From assembly GCA_905250885.1 (NCBI GenBank), contig CAJNOQ010000760.1, positions 1 through 41,810 of the forward strand: DNA of 41,810 nt. The letters are read 5' to 3'. This document shows, in pieces, positions 21,683-41,620 of the stretch. Below the pieces are notes generated by a model. The model saw only the letters and a list, made by a program, of their open reading frames with translations. It was not told the DNA's origin and did no database searches. Source of the DNA: Didymodactylos carnosus. Taxonomy: Eukaryota; Rotifera; Eurotatoria; Philodinida; Philodinidae. Each line of letters opens with the position of its first letter. Positions within the stretch are counted from its first letter, which is position 1. Both the position numbers and the translations under genes were made by a program.

Positions 21683-22726
21683 CTCGACGGTTATGATTAA
21701 CAATTACTATTCTCACAATGCTAGAATGCCATGCTATGATTGAGAAATAAGACTCTTTCATCATAATATTTTCAAGTCCATTGGATTCATAGAAAAAATT
21801 TTACTTTTTATCGATAGTAACATGGAGTACGACTTCGTTGAGTGGCATAAACTAACAGATCTTTTAGAAAACTGCTTTCTATCTTTATTACGATCCTTTT
21901 GTTGATTGTATTTCGCGCAGTATACACCAAAAACAATCATTAACCCTTTCGGGACGGGTGACTTTTTAAAACGTCATTAAAACCTCAAAAATCGGAATAA
22001 GCCGTGTTTTCCAAAACTTTCTTTTGAAGAAACGTCCTTCAAAATTCGATCATAATCAAATTTCAAATACAGCATCTTATGCAGTTTTTGGCGCTCTATC
22101 TTTTGATGTATAATACATTTGAATAATATTTAGTTCTGAGTTAGAAATCTAAGTTTTTCCGAAAATTTCGGTCCTTCTCAGTAAAAGAGGGTTTTGAGTA
22201 CAAAGACAGAATCGAAAGTCAAAAATGTAACGAACGAAAAACGAAATACTGAGGATGCGTTTTTTCCGTTTTTTTAGGAAAATACTGTTTTCTACCTAAC
22301 TCGGCCAAAATAAGTTGAAACTTAAAGATATTTTCACATATGGTAGAGTTTAGTGATAGCTTTCTTTTGACGAAAGGATGAAGTCTCTATCTGTCAGGGA
22401 AGCCGAGATATTGCAAAATAAAAGAGGTCTTAAACTTTTCAATAGCACTGTAGATATAAAAATTAAACCGGTCCTGAAAGGGTTAATTGCAATGAATTTG
22501 CGGACGAGAATCTGCTGAATGGAAAAGTCACCTTGTACAATATCTCTTAGTTCATGCTATGCTGTTCTATAAACTTATGTTTTATTTTACGAGTTCGGTA
22601 AATAGTAACGTTTTCTCTCTAAATCTAATATTCTTGAAGATATTTTTATGAAGGAGTCTTATTTGTCAACCATAGTATGGTAGTCTAGAATTGCGAGAAT
22701 GGTAATTGTTAAGTGTTAACTGCGAG
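21683..22726. mobile_element. TIR element split by a piggyBac-type MITE
   Basis: The left 21683 to about 21780 and right about 22632-22726 form inverted repeats of roughly 90 bp (TTAACAATTAC with GTAATTGTTAA; AATAAGACTC with GAGTCTTATT; ATTTTCAAG with CTTGAAGAT). About 15-20% of positions differ, so this element is old. Without the insertion it would be about 505 bp. No target duplication is obvious. Confidence 0.7.
21944..22482. mobile_element. piggyBac-type MITE, 539 bp, nested
   Basis: TTAA flanks both sides (21940-21943 and 22483-22486). The ends are CCCTTTCGGGACGGG and, inverted, CCCTTTCAGGACCGG. It has the same superfamily signature as the 235-bp element in the TAF2 intron but different subterminal sequence. 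It has no transposase. It lies wholly inside the element 21683-22726, so it inserted later. Confidence 0.8.
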
Positions 22727-23198
22727 TTTTTGAATGTGAAGAGGGTATAATGTGTACAATCGTATACCCGTAAAACTGAGTTAGACTGGTTACAACAAAA
22801 GAAGAAGAGTATTTTTTGATTTTTTATTCGTTCCTGTCGACATCTTATACAATGGCATATTAATGAGATCGCCTAATGGTATTCTAAAGAGCATCTCGTC
22901 GAACAAAAAGAAATCTGACCTTGGCAGGCGATTAAAAAGATGAGTAACGCCGTCGAGCGAGAAATATATAGAACTTTGCTATATATTAATATATATTACT
23001 ACAACTTTACTATATCTTATTTATATTACGTTCTTAATTGTTCACAAATGTTAGTTATTGTACAAATCTGACAAAATTATAGCATTCTTCAGATCGGAAT
23101 TACAAGCATATAGTATACATAGTTCTTTTTATCTAAATAAATTCACTTAACTTAGTTCTGACATCTTTTGTCCTGTCTTAACTATTCCTGTGTCAAGA
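22727..23198. other. Kinase 3' flank
   Basis: AT-rich, no gene. TTTATT at 22823-22828 reads AATAAA on the minus strand and could end the long NUAK transcript about 370 nt after its stop. ATATA-rich DNA occurs near 22970-23030. Confidence 0.4.
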
Positions 23199-31651
<8,453 letters not shown>

Positions 31652-34600
31652 GCAGAATAGTTTAATCTAATTTTAAACACGAATCAGTTAAAATTGATTC
31701 ATGTTATAGAAGAAAGATGTAAAAAAAGTTACGAAAAAATATTCAATTAAAATTTTTTTTTTCTTTTATTTTCTTCTTGTAGTATGTCAAAGAAGAAAAG
31801 TATAACTAAGAAAAACGAACAATAAAAAAAGGAACGAAAAGTTTTTTTTTTTTTTTTTTGCTTCATACAAAACAAAACGACAAATGATTAATGGCCGCGG
31901 GTGGTGTATATAGGACTTTCTTGATATATATTCTTTTTTTTTTTTGTCACCTGAACAAGTGCACCGAAACGGCTATAATGTGTGTACAAAAAAAAAATAT
32001 ATATATATATTGAATAAAACTAACTATGTATCTCAAAAAACACGTTTTTTTGTAGCTCAAACTTCTTTTATCATATTTTACTTGCTTGGTCTAGACTCAG
32101 TTGACAAGAGCAAGAGCAAGTGCAAGAATGACTTGGTACAAATATATTTCATTTAGATCGTAATCATAGATATAATTTATTATTTTTTTCTCATTTTTCT
32201 ACTTCATTCAATAAAAATAATAAATATTGATTAGTAGTAGTAAATCATTTTTCAATATATCTCTTCTATACTTACAAATAGATATTTAACCTATTCGTTT
32301 TAAAATAAGGATCTTCCCTACGAAGATGTTTGAAGTTTCTATTGGGAAGGAGTTCAAATTGTAAAAAATAGCAGAAATGGACAACAAAACAATTGTTTCA
32401 ATTGATATTAGAGTGAATATTAAACTCTACAAATTCAATATGCTACTCGAAATTAAAAGAGATAACATAATATCAGATTATCTAGTAATAAGTGTATATT
32501 TATAGGTAGAAAGTAGAAAAGAGAAGAGAGAAAAAAAAGAGAATGAGGATAGAAAGTCATTTAACATTTTCTATTACGTGTTGAATATACCTTTAAATTG
32601 TACACGCGTGTATTTTTTGTTTTTGTTGTTATTACGCGATATTTATTAAACAAGAAAAAGAGAAAAATGCGCGACCAGATAAACACAAATGAATAACAAA
32701 AAAGCGCGATGTCTTACTAAGATCTTGATCGACTCATCGGCGTTCATAGTGACGCATATTATGTATGCACAAAAATATACGTCAAACAATATGAAAATTG
32801 AACACGAATGGTAATATGTACGATTTCTTATTCAATTTGACATTTTCTCGTTATTGCACTTTTTAGATCTCTCTCTCTCTCTCTCTCTGTCTCTCATCTC
32901 ATATTATTTCATCTCATTTTAAACATAATAAAAATATACGTTTACATAATATTGAACATTCGATGGTGATGCGAGTTATTATGAGATTTAAAATAGTCTG
33001 TCAATAACATATTCCGTACAAAATTCCTAATTTCATTTTAACTATTCAAAGTATGTTAAAAAATAACACATAACATTTCTAAAGAAAATTTACAAGAAGT
33101 ACTAGGAAGTCTAAGAAGATTTTTCTTTTGACTAAACTGGTAGTATATTAAAGTAAACTTTTTTTGCTTGATTATTATTTATTATGATTAGACTATTGCA
33201 TTATTGTCAATAAGAATAATAATAGTTGATATGCTTTTGATCTAAATTGCTTCTAAATATGGTTCTTTGTCTTTTAAAACAGCTGGATAGATCCTATAGA
33301 GACATAATGTAATCATCTTCTATTCTTTCTATTGTTTATTTTTCACCAGCTGTCTGATGCAGATACAACAAATGCCTTTTGTTTACATGTTTAACAAGAC
33401 GAAGAAAAATTACTACGTAGTATCCTTCAACAGTATATTAATAGGATTCTCATAGATAAATGAATGGAACTAAATGAACCTGTCACATTTCACATTGTGT
33501 AATAAATTCAATTAAAAAAACATGTATTATGTACTTTAAGAATAAACTAGATATCAAAGATGAATATAAAATATTGTATTTGATACCTTAACGAATCTTT
33601 TCGAATGAAGTAAAAATAAATAATAAGAGAATTCTAGAATTTAACTACAGTACAGTACAGTAGTTTTCTTACAAAGACGTTTGAAAATAATTATGAATTA
33701 TGGAATAGTTATCTTCTATTTAATAAAAATGATTATTGTGTAGAAGTCTTGTCTCCTTTTCTACCTAAACACCCCAAGACATTCAAACAAATAAAAAGTC
33801 AGTTTCATATACAGTTAAAAGTTTAAATGATAGATCACAACTTAGTCTATTAAAAGTATTGATAAATACTGATTTTTAGGAAAAAAACTTGATAGAAAAA
33901 GTAAAACATACCTCATGTTCGATATAAATTATTTCTAAATTTTAATATTGTCATATTCTATGGCACAAAATGATTGTATAACTATTATAGGCGTTTCGTT
34001 TCTTCTTCTTTCTCCGAAAACAATTACGTTTATGTCATGTTTTATATTGACCTTATATATTCTCAATCGCGAAATATGCGCTAGGCAAGACATATCCAGA
34101 AGCAATTTATATATTTTTCTTGATATAAATATACGTCGCGTATAATAACAATTAATATGCAAAAAAAGATCTATAATATTGACGAGTAAATAGATTTGTT
34201 GGGAGTCTTCTTGCTGTTATACACACACACACACAGAAGAAGTTGTAAGATATCTGTAGCAAAGGAAATAACAGTTGGCAAATGTATATCTGCTACTCAC
34301 ATATTCATTTACTATCTAATTGTTATAGTCCAATCATAATATGTTATTGGCAAAAAACTCTACGAGGTAAAAAGAAATGAGTGATAAAGAAGTGTCACTT
34401 ATTTTATTCAAGTTCGTCAGAAAAACTACAGAGTAAGCTGTTATGGAAAAGAGTGTTCTTCGTACGATAAAAAAACATACGTATCTATTTTCTGTATTTT
34501 TTAAAATTTTTTGAAAATCTAGATTAATTAGATGAGACCTTTCTATTTAAGCATGAATTATATTAGTATTAATTTCTCGTATTCACTTTTTTCTGACCTT

Positions 34601-34811
34601 TTATAGCTAATATCATTTTTAGCATATTTCTCATAAAAATTAACCCTCGGTACTATTACAAGGTGAATGACAACAAAAAATTCTTGAACTGGACAAAATT
34701 CTTGTTAAAAATATGTCCGCTCTCGTTTTTTTTTGTTAGGCTGTGTTAGTATTTAGATGATAGATGGGAGTCTTAATATAAGGATAGTAGAAGTACGAGT
34801 ATATCACTTAC
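31652..34811. other. 5' flank of kinase exon 1, or intron of the longer form
   Basis: It contains a T run (31843-31859), (TA)n near 31999-32010, a CT microsatellite (32873-32892) and a CACACACACA tract near 34221. If the exon at 34812-35044 is used, all of this is intron, and 31652 upward would also contain an internal promoter. No gene recognised. Confidence 0.45.
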
Positions 34812-35044
34812 ACGAATAAACTTGCTGGTCGTCGATTATCCAATGTAACTGAGAAGGGACCGGTAAAATAAACGGGTCGTCTAGGTTGTAATATTTCTGA
34901 AAATGGTTGTTGTCGCGAAGTATAAAAATCAAAACGTTCACGACGTGGCGTTCGATAAGAACGTGAAGCATATCGATCATTATCATCAAATAATTCCGAT
35001 GATAAGGGCAATGATGGGTAATGACGAGACGAATGAACAAACAT
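34812..35044 (-). CDS. NUAK: Candidate alternative first coding exon of the NUAK-like kinase
   Basis: The ATG at 35044 opens 77 codons plus two bases (starts MFVHSSRHYPSLPLSSELF, Arg/Tyr/Pro-rich) and stops at a strong donor GT|GTAAGTG. The phase (2) is identical to that of the exon 31551-31651, so both can splice to exon 2 at 28250 in frame (here giving a V-I-S-N-G-A-G join). This form would be 44 residues longer. Its composition differs from the surrounding DNA, which supports coding. An acceptor just above 31651 would not keep frame with that exon's ATG, so the two look like alternative starts rather than consecutive coding exons. It could also belong to an unrelated gene. Confidence 0.55.
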
Positions 35045-37974
35045 ATTAATGATAAAACATTGTTATACGAAATTTAAATATTTGTGACCAACACTAGAGA
35101 AAACAGAGAATGATAATTTTATTGGATCTGGATTAAATAAACAAAGAACATCTTTTTCTTTCTCGAATGTCTGACTGATTGATTGATTGATCTACGATAC
35201 CACGCAACGGTCTATACTGCAGTCTTATCTTGTTTTATCTTATCTTGAGCAAGAGCATGTTACGCTGTCGATGCCTATATGGTTATACAACCTAATCAAG
35301 TTTGTACATATTCATATAATCAATCAGTGGAAAAACTTGTGTGTGTGGCTACATAGACTTCGTATTCTCATCTAATGCTTCTTTTTTTTTTTTATAAGAT
35401 ATTATTATCTGGAGTAGCATTTTTTCTTTCTCATCTGTATTCTTCTCTATGAATACAACGTTTCAATAAAATTAGTTCAGCTGAGCATATTCTTTTTTCT
35501 TTTTCCAAAAAGAAAAGTGTTTGTTTACTTACTATCAAATAAAATTCATTGGTTTTTACTAGATAAATTTGTAAGGTTATATTATATAATCATGGAAACG
35601 ATCAATCAATAACAACGATCATTATGTTGTCTTAGCACTCTCATAAACATAAAGATCAATTTTACTGAAATGTCATTTCTTCTTTGATTGTCTCTGAGAA
35701 GCGAAATCATTCTTTTTCGAGGTCTGATCTTTACTATTAAAGAAAATTTCCTCAGACCGTAAAAATCGCATACGATGTATCAAATTTCACTCAAACCTTG
35801 AGAATCTTTAGCCGGTATCAAGAGTAGGCTATAAAACTTTTTTTGCTTAAAAGTTATTGATGACTTATTCATAGGCAGGAACTCACTTGACTGGTCGTAT
35901 CAGAGTCATCCGAGAGATTACCGACATTTTTTTTAAACTGATATACAAATCCCGAGTAAACATGGAGCAAGGCGATTTGAAATTTCCTCTCTGTTGGATT
36001 TTTGGCATGTATTTTAAATTGACGATAAAAAAAATGATTTGTTACAAGATGTGAGTTTCTCAGTATCACACGTAATGATTAAAAGCTGCTTAAACCAATT
36101 TGTACATTTTTGCTTAACTTGTAACAACAAAAACGTTTTGTTCGCCTGCACTGCAATATGAAGAAAAAAATATTGTGCTACGGAGGAAACTAACTGCAAA
36201 AATATGTACGAAATATATATTTTTTCGATAAACGAGCGCATGTTTGTCTATTTTTCTTTTTAAACTTCTACCTGAGATTAAACTTTCACATTACTTCTAG
36301 TCCACGTGACTAGAGCGAGAGACTAATATTAATCTTAAAAGAAACAATGTTTCTAGCGTTTATACACTCACAATAATTCATTGAGAGACGACTATAAGCA
36401 AATTGTAGCAATACCTGTCTACTATTGTGTATCTACTATGTAGAGAGTATGACAATATAATTCGAAAAAAATCTTACTAAAACCATAATCGATCTAATCG
36501 ATCTAAATCGACACAGTGATATACTTGAGTAAAGCTAGTTATACTAATTTTTTAACTAATGACTATTATATGTTTTATTCCAAGGATTCTCGGCCTTCCA
36601 TTGATGAACAAGTCTAAGTCCTTACCATTTTTCATTTACTTCTTATTTTATGATAGTTTTCTTCTCTCAATATTGTGTGCATGTCGATAAACATTTTCTG
36701 ACTCTTTGATGATTTTATCCCATCCTTTTTTTTGTTAAATATATTTTACAGTAATAAAAGAGGCAACATGCACATACACACAAGAAATAAGAGAGGTGCT
36801 TATATCTTCATATGGGTGTTTAGAAGCACATGTTTTGCGGCTAGTTAAAACAAAAATTATCCTTGTATGTATGATTGTCTTTTTTTGTTCTTTTCTCATA
36901 TGCTTTCCTCTTGTATATACTTACAAATTTTTCGTTGATACAAACTGATGTAATTTGTTTTCATTTTTTTCTTTCGTATTCGACTTGAATACCTTTTTAT
37001 TGTTCACCATCACCAATACAAACGATGTTTTTATAATCTATCCTAATGAATTTCTCAAGTTTTATTCTGTTTTTTTTTTTTCTTCTTCTTCTTTTCAATT
37101 TTTCAAGATTTTTTTTGTTTTGTATTCCAGATTTTAATAATAAAAGAATGAAAAAGCAGAAAATGACAAATCTAAATGGCTTTTTTTTCTTTCATTCCCA
37201 TATGATTTCAAAACCACCATCATCACTTGTCAGACAGACATGACTTGTCACTATCTTTTTTTTTTTGTTCGTTCAAAGAACCTTATAATATTCATAAAAA
37301 TATAAGAGAAGTTGTAACCTTCTCTACACGCTATGCTACGGTGACATTTAAATGGATTAAAAACAATCGTTCTTCTCGAGAAATTAGTATGTCACATACT
37401 ATTGAGGAGAAGAGAGTATAATCGCAGAAATCACAATTTTTTTTAGTGTTTCTGACAACTTTAATTCTAATGTCTGCCACTAGAGGCTAACGGTATACAA
37501 CAGAATTACTATGATCAATATTCAATCTAAACTATTTATAATGGTCAGTATTTCAGGAAATGTTGTACGAAGTTTATGATCTCAAAATAAGAGAGTCTTC
37601 TCTACGAAACTGGTAGGGCATTTCAAGTGCCATTTGAGCGGAAAAGACGTTTTATACAATTTGAACTGCAGAAAAGATCCATTTTCATATCAAAGATAAT
37701 ACAAAGTCTATCAACTGATACTTTTATAAGTCCTCTTATAATCTAACCTCAAAGGAAAACTTCTAACTCGCAGAAGCAAATTTGAAAAAGTAATATCAAT
37801 ACAAATGCGTCGTCACAGCATTAGTTTCTATAATTTCAATTTCTGGAAAATTTCTGTTTTAAATCCGCAGACGAACACGCGAACTCTTCATAGGGATAAA
37901 TATATATTAGGTATCTTTCAAAGGACGAAAATGTTGTTGAAGCAGAGTTCATTTTTGTTTTAAATGAGGGCGAT
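35045..37974. other. Long stretch without a supported gene
   Basis: AT-rich, with T-rich runs near 36960-37100 and 37255-37265 and a small AATCGATCTAAATCG-type repeat at about 36486-36510. The frames at 35869-36069 and 36014-36241 (minus) show no known motif and no convincing exon borders. The putative kinase promoter would lie at its left end. Confidence 0.45.
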
Positions 37975-38092
37975 ATACGACTAGTTGTCATCTAGATTAC
38001 TGGTTGGAAAAGGGACTTTTAACTAGATGCGTCTGCATGTACAACTAGTAATAGTTAGATCGCTCGATTATCGGGCGATACTAGTTTTTTTT
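37975..38092 (-). mobile_element. Diverged partial inverted copy of the 39468-39772 element
   Basis: On the reverse strand this segment matches 39602-39740: GCATCTAGTTAAAAGTCCCT, TTGTACATGCAG and CGATCTAACTATT occur in both in the same order. Its outer ends have been lost or have diverged beyond recognition. The two copies face each other across about 1.5 kb and could pair. Confidence 0.7.
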
Positions 38093-38115
38093 TGACGCTT
38101 TGATTAAGAACACTC

Positions 38116-38415
38116 TAAAAAAATGTGTTCTTCAGTTCTTCAGTTTTTCAAAGAACTGAAAAGTCAACAGGAATTTTGTTCTTTATTTGTCCCAAATAGA
38201 GAACTCAAATTCTGTTCTTCAGCTCTCAAGAACTCTAAATTTGCTTTTCAATTTTTCAAAGAACGATAAAAATCATTTTTTTGAAAAGTGAAGAACAAAT
38301 TTAGAGTTCTTCAGAGCTGAAGAACAGAATTTGAGTTCTCTATTTGGGACAAATAAAGAACAAAATTCCTGTTGACTTTTCAGTTCTCTGAAAAACTGAA
38401 GAACACATTTTTTTA
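38116..38415. mobile_element. 300-bp foldback rich in GTTCTT/AAGAAC
   Basis: The left arm 38116-38256 and right arm about 38283-38415 are near-exact inverted copies (CAACAGGAATTTTGTTC with GAACAAAATTCCTGTTG; ATTTGTCCCAAATAGAG with CTCTATTTGGGACAAAT) with a short loop. GTTCTTCAG-type words repeat within each arm. The open frame at 38273-38488 comes from the arm. No coding capacity. Confidence 0.8.
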
Positions 38416-39467
38416 AGAGAGAAGTTGATTTCAAAAATATAAGAAAATGATAACAGTTTGTTTTAGCGATGCTGAAGAGCTTCATCATGTATTTTTTAAG
38501 ATTTCTGCTTTCTATATTGATTTTTGACCTATTTTGAATGGTAAATAATTTCTGAAAGAGCGAACATTTTTACATCTAGCTGATACGTTTTCAGAATTTT
38601 AGAGCCTACCATAATGATGATGATTGGCAAAAATCCATATAGTACCAGGTGGAGACAACAAATAGTAGTAAAATTTTCTCAGCAAAGACGACGGTTTTCA
38701 AAGCTTTGATGTCATATTAGTGATTAGCACACATGAATGCATATAGTCTATATGTTTTCATTACATATGAAGGAAAACATTTTCCTAAGATTAATGCTAC
38801 ATGCTTCAAAAATACGCTGTTAAGATTTCGGCGAACTAGGGTCAGACAATGTGCTTTTCATACTTTGAGGGGAAAATAATCGATTTGGTTGAATGAAAAC
38901 TTTTGTTATATTATATTCTTTTTCGTCATGTTTTGCCCACCTACGTATTCTAAACGGTTTGTACTACATGCAGTTATAATATGTGCTAAAAATGACAAGA
39001 GGCAATTAATTGAGGGCGAAGTAAAAGCAATAAAACAGTTCGACTGATCTGCTTTTATCAAAAGGGGAGGTAGTAGTTGGAGAAATCGCTCTGTACATAA
39101 AGATATTCATTCTCAATTCGAAAAAAAACTATCGAGCCAGATTGAGAACGGTTAATAACCAACAAATTCATTTGAAACGCTCTCATATGAGATCAACTAG
39201 TCCCACTAGAAGCGATCAAAATCATGCCTAAAACTGATATCGATCCAATGATCATTGCACTGAGAAAAGGTGTAGTCAACGAAGGCACTATTAATATTGA
39301 AATAAATGTGTCATATCTGTCGCTTGTCATACGAACTTGAACTTTGATTTATTTTGCCAACAAAAAGAAAAAAACATTGTTGAATAGGAAAGCAGGAAAA
39401 GTGCAACCTTATAATCTAAAACCCTGTCACCTTGAATGAGTAGGAAAAAGGAAACAAAAAAGTGGTA
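38416..39467. other. Non-coding stretch
   Basis: No gene, no clear repeat. Separates the foldback from the TA-flanked MITE. Confidence 0.4.
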
Positions 39468-39772
39468 CCCAAGCATTAAAAAAAATCCATTATCGCCCGA
39501 TTCATCTAGATTACTAGATTTTTACTCGATTGCAACTATTGAGTAACGACAGTGCAGATTTAGTAATTGAGCGATTGCTAGATTTCTCCTTAATGCAGCC
39601 ATTGATTTATCGTCCGATAATCGATCGATCTAACTATTGCCAGTTGTACATGCAGGCGCATCTAGTTAAAAGTCCCTTTTCCAACTAGTAATCCAGATGA
39701 GAACTAGTCGTGCATTGCCCGATTACAGACAAAATGTATCTAGATTTTTCTCATAGGTGATTTTTGCTTGGG
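39468..39772. mobile_element. TA-flanked MITE, 305 bp
   Basis: The ends CCCAAGCA and TGCTTGGG are inverted, followed inward by A-rich/T-rich AAAAATC and GATTTTT. TA occurs on both sides (39466-39467 and 39773-39774). The interior contains CGATTA/TAATCG and CTAGAT words in several orientations. The TA duplication suggests the Tc1/mariner group. A diverged partial copy lies inverted at 37975-38092. Confidence 0.7.
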
Positions 39773-40199
39773 TATAATCATCATAAAAAAATTCAAAAAA
39801 CTTCTAGGTACGCTTCTAGGCCTATGGCAAAAATATTGTGAAAATATTTCTGAATAATAGAATATGATAAAACCAATGAACTGTTACATTTTACATGTGT
39901 AAATGTGTTCGAAGAGCTCTTTTGAAATGTCTCACACTATGATAAGACACCACATTCTCTGATAAAGTATTCTACTCAGTCGTAGTTTTATACTGAATAC
40001 TTTTATACTAAAGAGGATACAATGTGAGCTTTCGTTATAGCGGCTGTCTTAACTTGCCGAGTGTTTTGTCTGTCAGAATTAAGATGAACAGACCGACGCT
40101 TCTCTAAAGGTAGAATGAATCGAGGCTGAAGATTGGAGAGCGGCAATAAATTACTTTTGATTTTAAAGAAATGTAGTAGTCGACTACTAAAATAAATCC
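39773..40199. other. Non-coding stretch
   Basis: No gene or element recognised; it ends at the 3' side of the retrotransposon remnant. Confidence 0.4.
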
Positions 40200-40675
40200 G
40201 AAAGTATTAATTTATCCATTAACTCATTCGAGCCGCTAAATTTTTTACACATAAGTCTCGCTGCCAACTTGCTCACTTTATCAAGAATAGAACTATACCA
40301 CTGGCTATCATAAACTACACTACAGTAATCTATAATTTACTCAAGATACAAGACTTATAAATTTGAAGACGGATAGACCTCGGTGCATCTTTAAATGTAC
40401 GATACATAACACCAGGCGACGCGTACAGGCAAGAACTATGTCATTGATGTGCGCTCTCCAAGGTAAGTCATGCGAAAATCTAACACCATAGAAGAACGAC
40501 GGACTCTTCGCGATTCATTGCTATAGAATTGATGGTGAACTAAAGATGGTCGGCACCAGAAGGAGAACGATTAGTAAACCAGATCCAGCTACATTTAGAA
40601 TAATTCAATGTCATGAGATTTACACAACACGATTCCTCGATCTCATTAATAAACGTTTGACACTCAGACGTACCC
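40200..40675 (-). pseudogene. Second non-LTR reverse transcriptase remnant, same family
   Basis: Minus strand from 40675: ECQTFINEIEESCCVNLMTL then NYSKCSWIWF, the post-catalytic RT block (LN..K motif). Then, with frame changes, GVRFSHDLPWRAHINDIVLA, VMYRTFKDAPRSIRLQIYKS and DYCSVVYDSQWYSSILDKVS. The HINDIVLAC and KLDYC blocks align with HADDIALSC and KLDYCC of the 17578-18175 remnant, so both come from one family. There are at least two frameshifts and one stop, so it is inactive. It is truncated upstream where the GC-rich repeat begins. Confidence 0.7.
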
Positions 40676-40689
40676 AGGTCGTTCATTCG

Positions 40690-40865
40690 TGACTCAGGAT
40701 CCGATCGGAGCAGGTCGGATCGGACATCGGCAGACACCGGAAGGCGTCGGATTCCGACAGAATCCATGGTGGATTGCATCGGAATCCTATTGTCCGGATT
40801 CCGATCGGAAATTGTATGGAAGGGATCCGACCATCAGAAATAGCATCGAAAAGCACCGGATTTAC
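40690..40865. repeat. GC-rich repeat of CGGATTCCGA/TCCGATCGGA words
   Basis: About eight TCCGATCGGA, CGGATTCCGA or GGATCCGA-like words, many palindromic, are packed into 175 bp that is far more GC-rich than its surroundings. It abuts the retrotransposon remnant. The frames across it (40540-40779 and 40689-40871) mix it with neighbouring DNA and are not genes. Confidence 0.6.
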
Positions 40866-40958
40866 TGGTAGTTTTTCTAGTCGTTAAAAGCTAATAGTTA
40901 GCCATAAATATCTTTCTTCTTGTTTCCTATTTATTTTTTGAATCAGTTCCTAGGACTA

Positions 40959-41620
40959 GCCGAAGGCGTGTGTGACTAGGAGCCGGACACTTGCTCGCTA
41001 AGACACTTGCTCACTGAAGAGATTCCTGTGTGAATTTTGAGTTATAAAATGCAGAATAAATACTGAGAATTAATTTGATCACTTGTACTCAAACACTATA
41101 TCCCAAACTGATGATTTTTGCACTACGCTTATCCCTATAAGAACTGTGGCACTTCCAATACAGTTCACTACAAAAACAAACATGTCAATTACTCTCTCTA
41201 AAACCTCGAAGAGCGCTCCACTACTGATACACAACGGCTTCTCATATATTATTGATCGCAGAAATGACGAAAAAATATTTTGAAAGTGCGAACATGCGAA
41301 AAAATATGCTGGCCATGAGCGATTACATACAGATTTAAACAATGTATTCATTAAAACCATTTCATCAAACATTTATGATCAGTTAAAATGCATCGAATGT
41401 TTGCTATCGTTATGAAGTTTCTGTATTTGTTTGTGTTAAAATATTATGAGGACTTGTTTGATCCTGTTGTGATTTTTCAATTTGATTGTGAGATTGTGAT
41501 TTCTTCGTTTTTTCAAGTCAAAATTCACATAGGAATCTCTTCAGCGAGCAAGTGTCCTAGCGAGCGAGTGTCCGCGAGCAACTGTCCTAGACTCATGTGA
41601 CTAACTGAGTCACACGTCTT
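40959..41620. mobile_element. TIR element, about 660 bp, carrying a decayed FLYWCH segment
   Basis: The left 40959-41045 and right 41512-41620 are inverted copies (CTGAAGAGATTCCT with AGGAATCTCTTCAG; TGTGAATTTTGA with TCAAAATTCACA). Within each end the word GGACACTTGCTCGCTA is repeated two to three times. The repeated terminal units and enclosed zinc-finger segment are compatible with a Mutator-like (MULE) relative. The superfamily is inference, since no clean target duplication is visible. Confidence 0.6.
41083..41411 (+). pseudogene. Degenerate FLYWCH-type zinc finger
   Basis: The plus frame reads SKSAPLLIHNGFSYIIDRRN, then EKIF, a TGA at 41281-41283, then KCEHAKKYAGHERLHTD. A FLYWCH domain expects F/Y..GY.Y....... 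followed by W-x-C-x-C-x-A-R. Here the tryptophan codon has become TGA and the second cysteine is Gly, so the domain is broken. There is no start or companion transposase. It is enclosed by the inverted repeats of the element above. Confidence 0.45.

Noticed and set aside
21019..21696. Plus frames of 80-90 codons at 21.0-21.7 kb
   Set aside because: Lysine/phenylalanine-rich products of AT-rich DNA, without motif or exon borders.
22970..23030. ATATA-rich tract as a kinase terminator or promoter element
   Set aside because: Composition alone; indistinguishable from background AT-rich DNA.
33640..33662. CTACAGTACAGTACAGTAG short repeat
   Set aside because: Only about four copies of a pentamer; too small to mean anything alone.
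35869..36241. Minus frames at 35.9-36.2 kb considered as a gene
   Set aside because: No recognisable family, no consistent splice sites and no neighbouring exons in phase.
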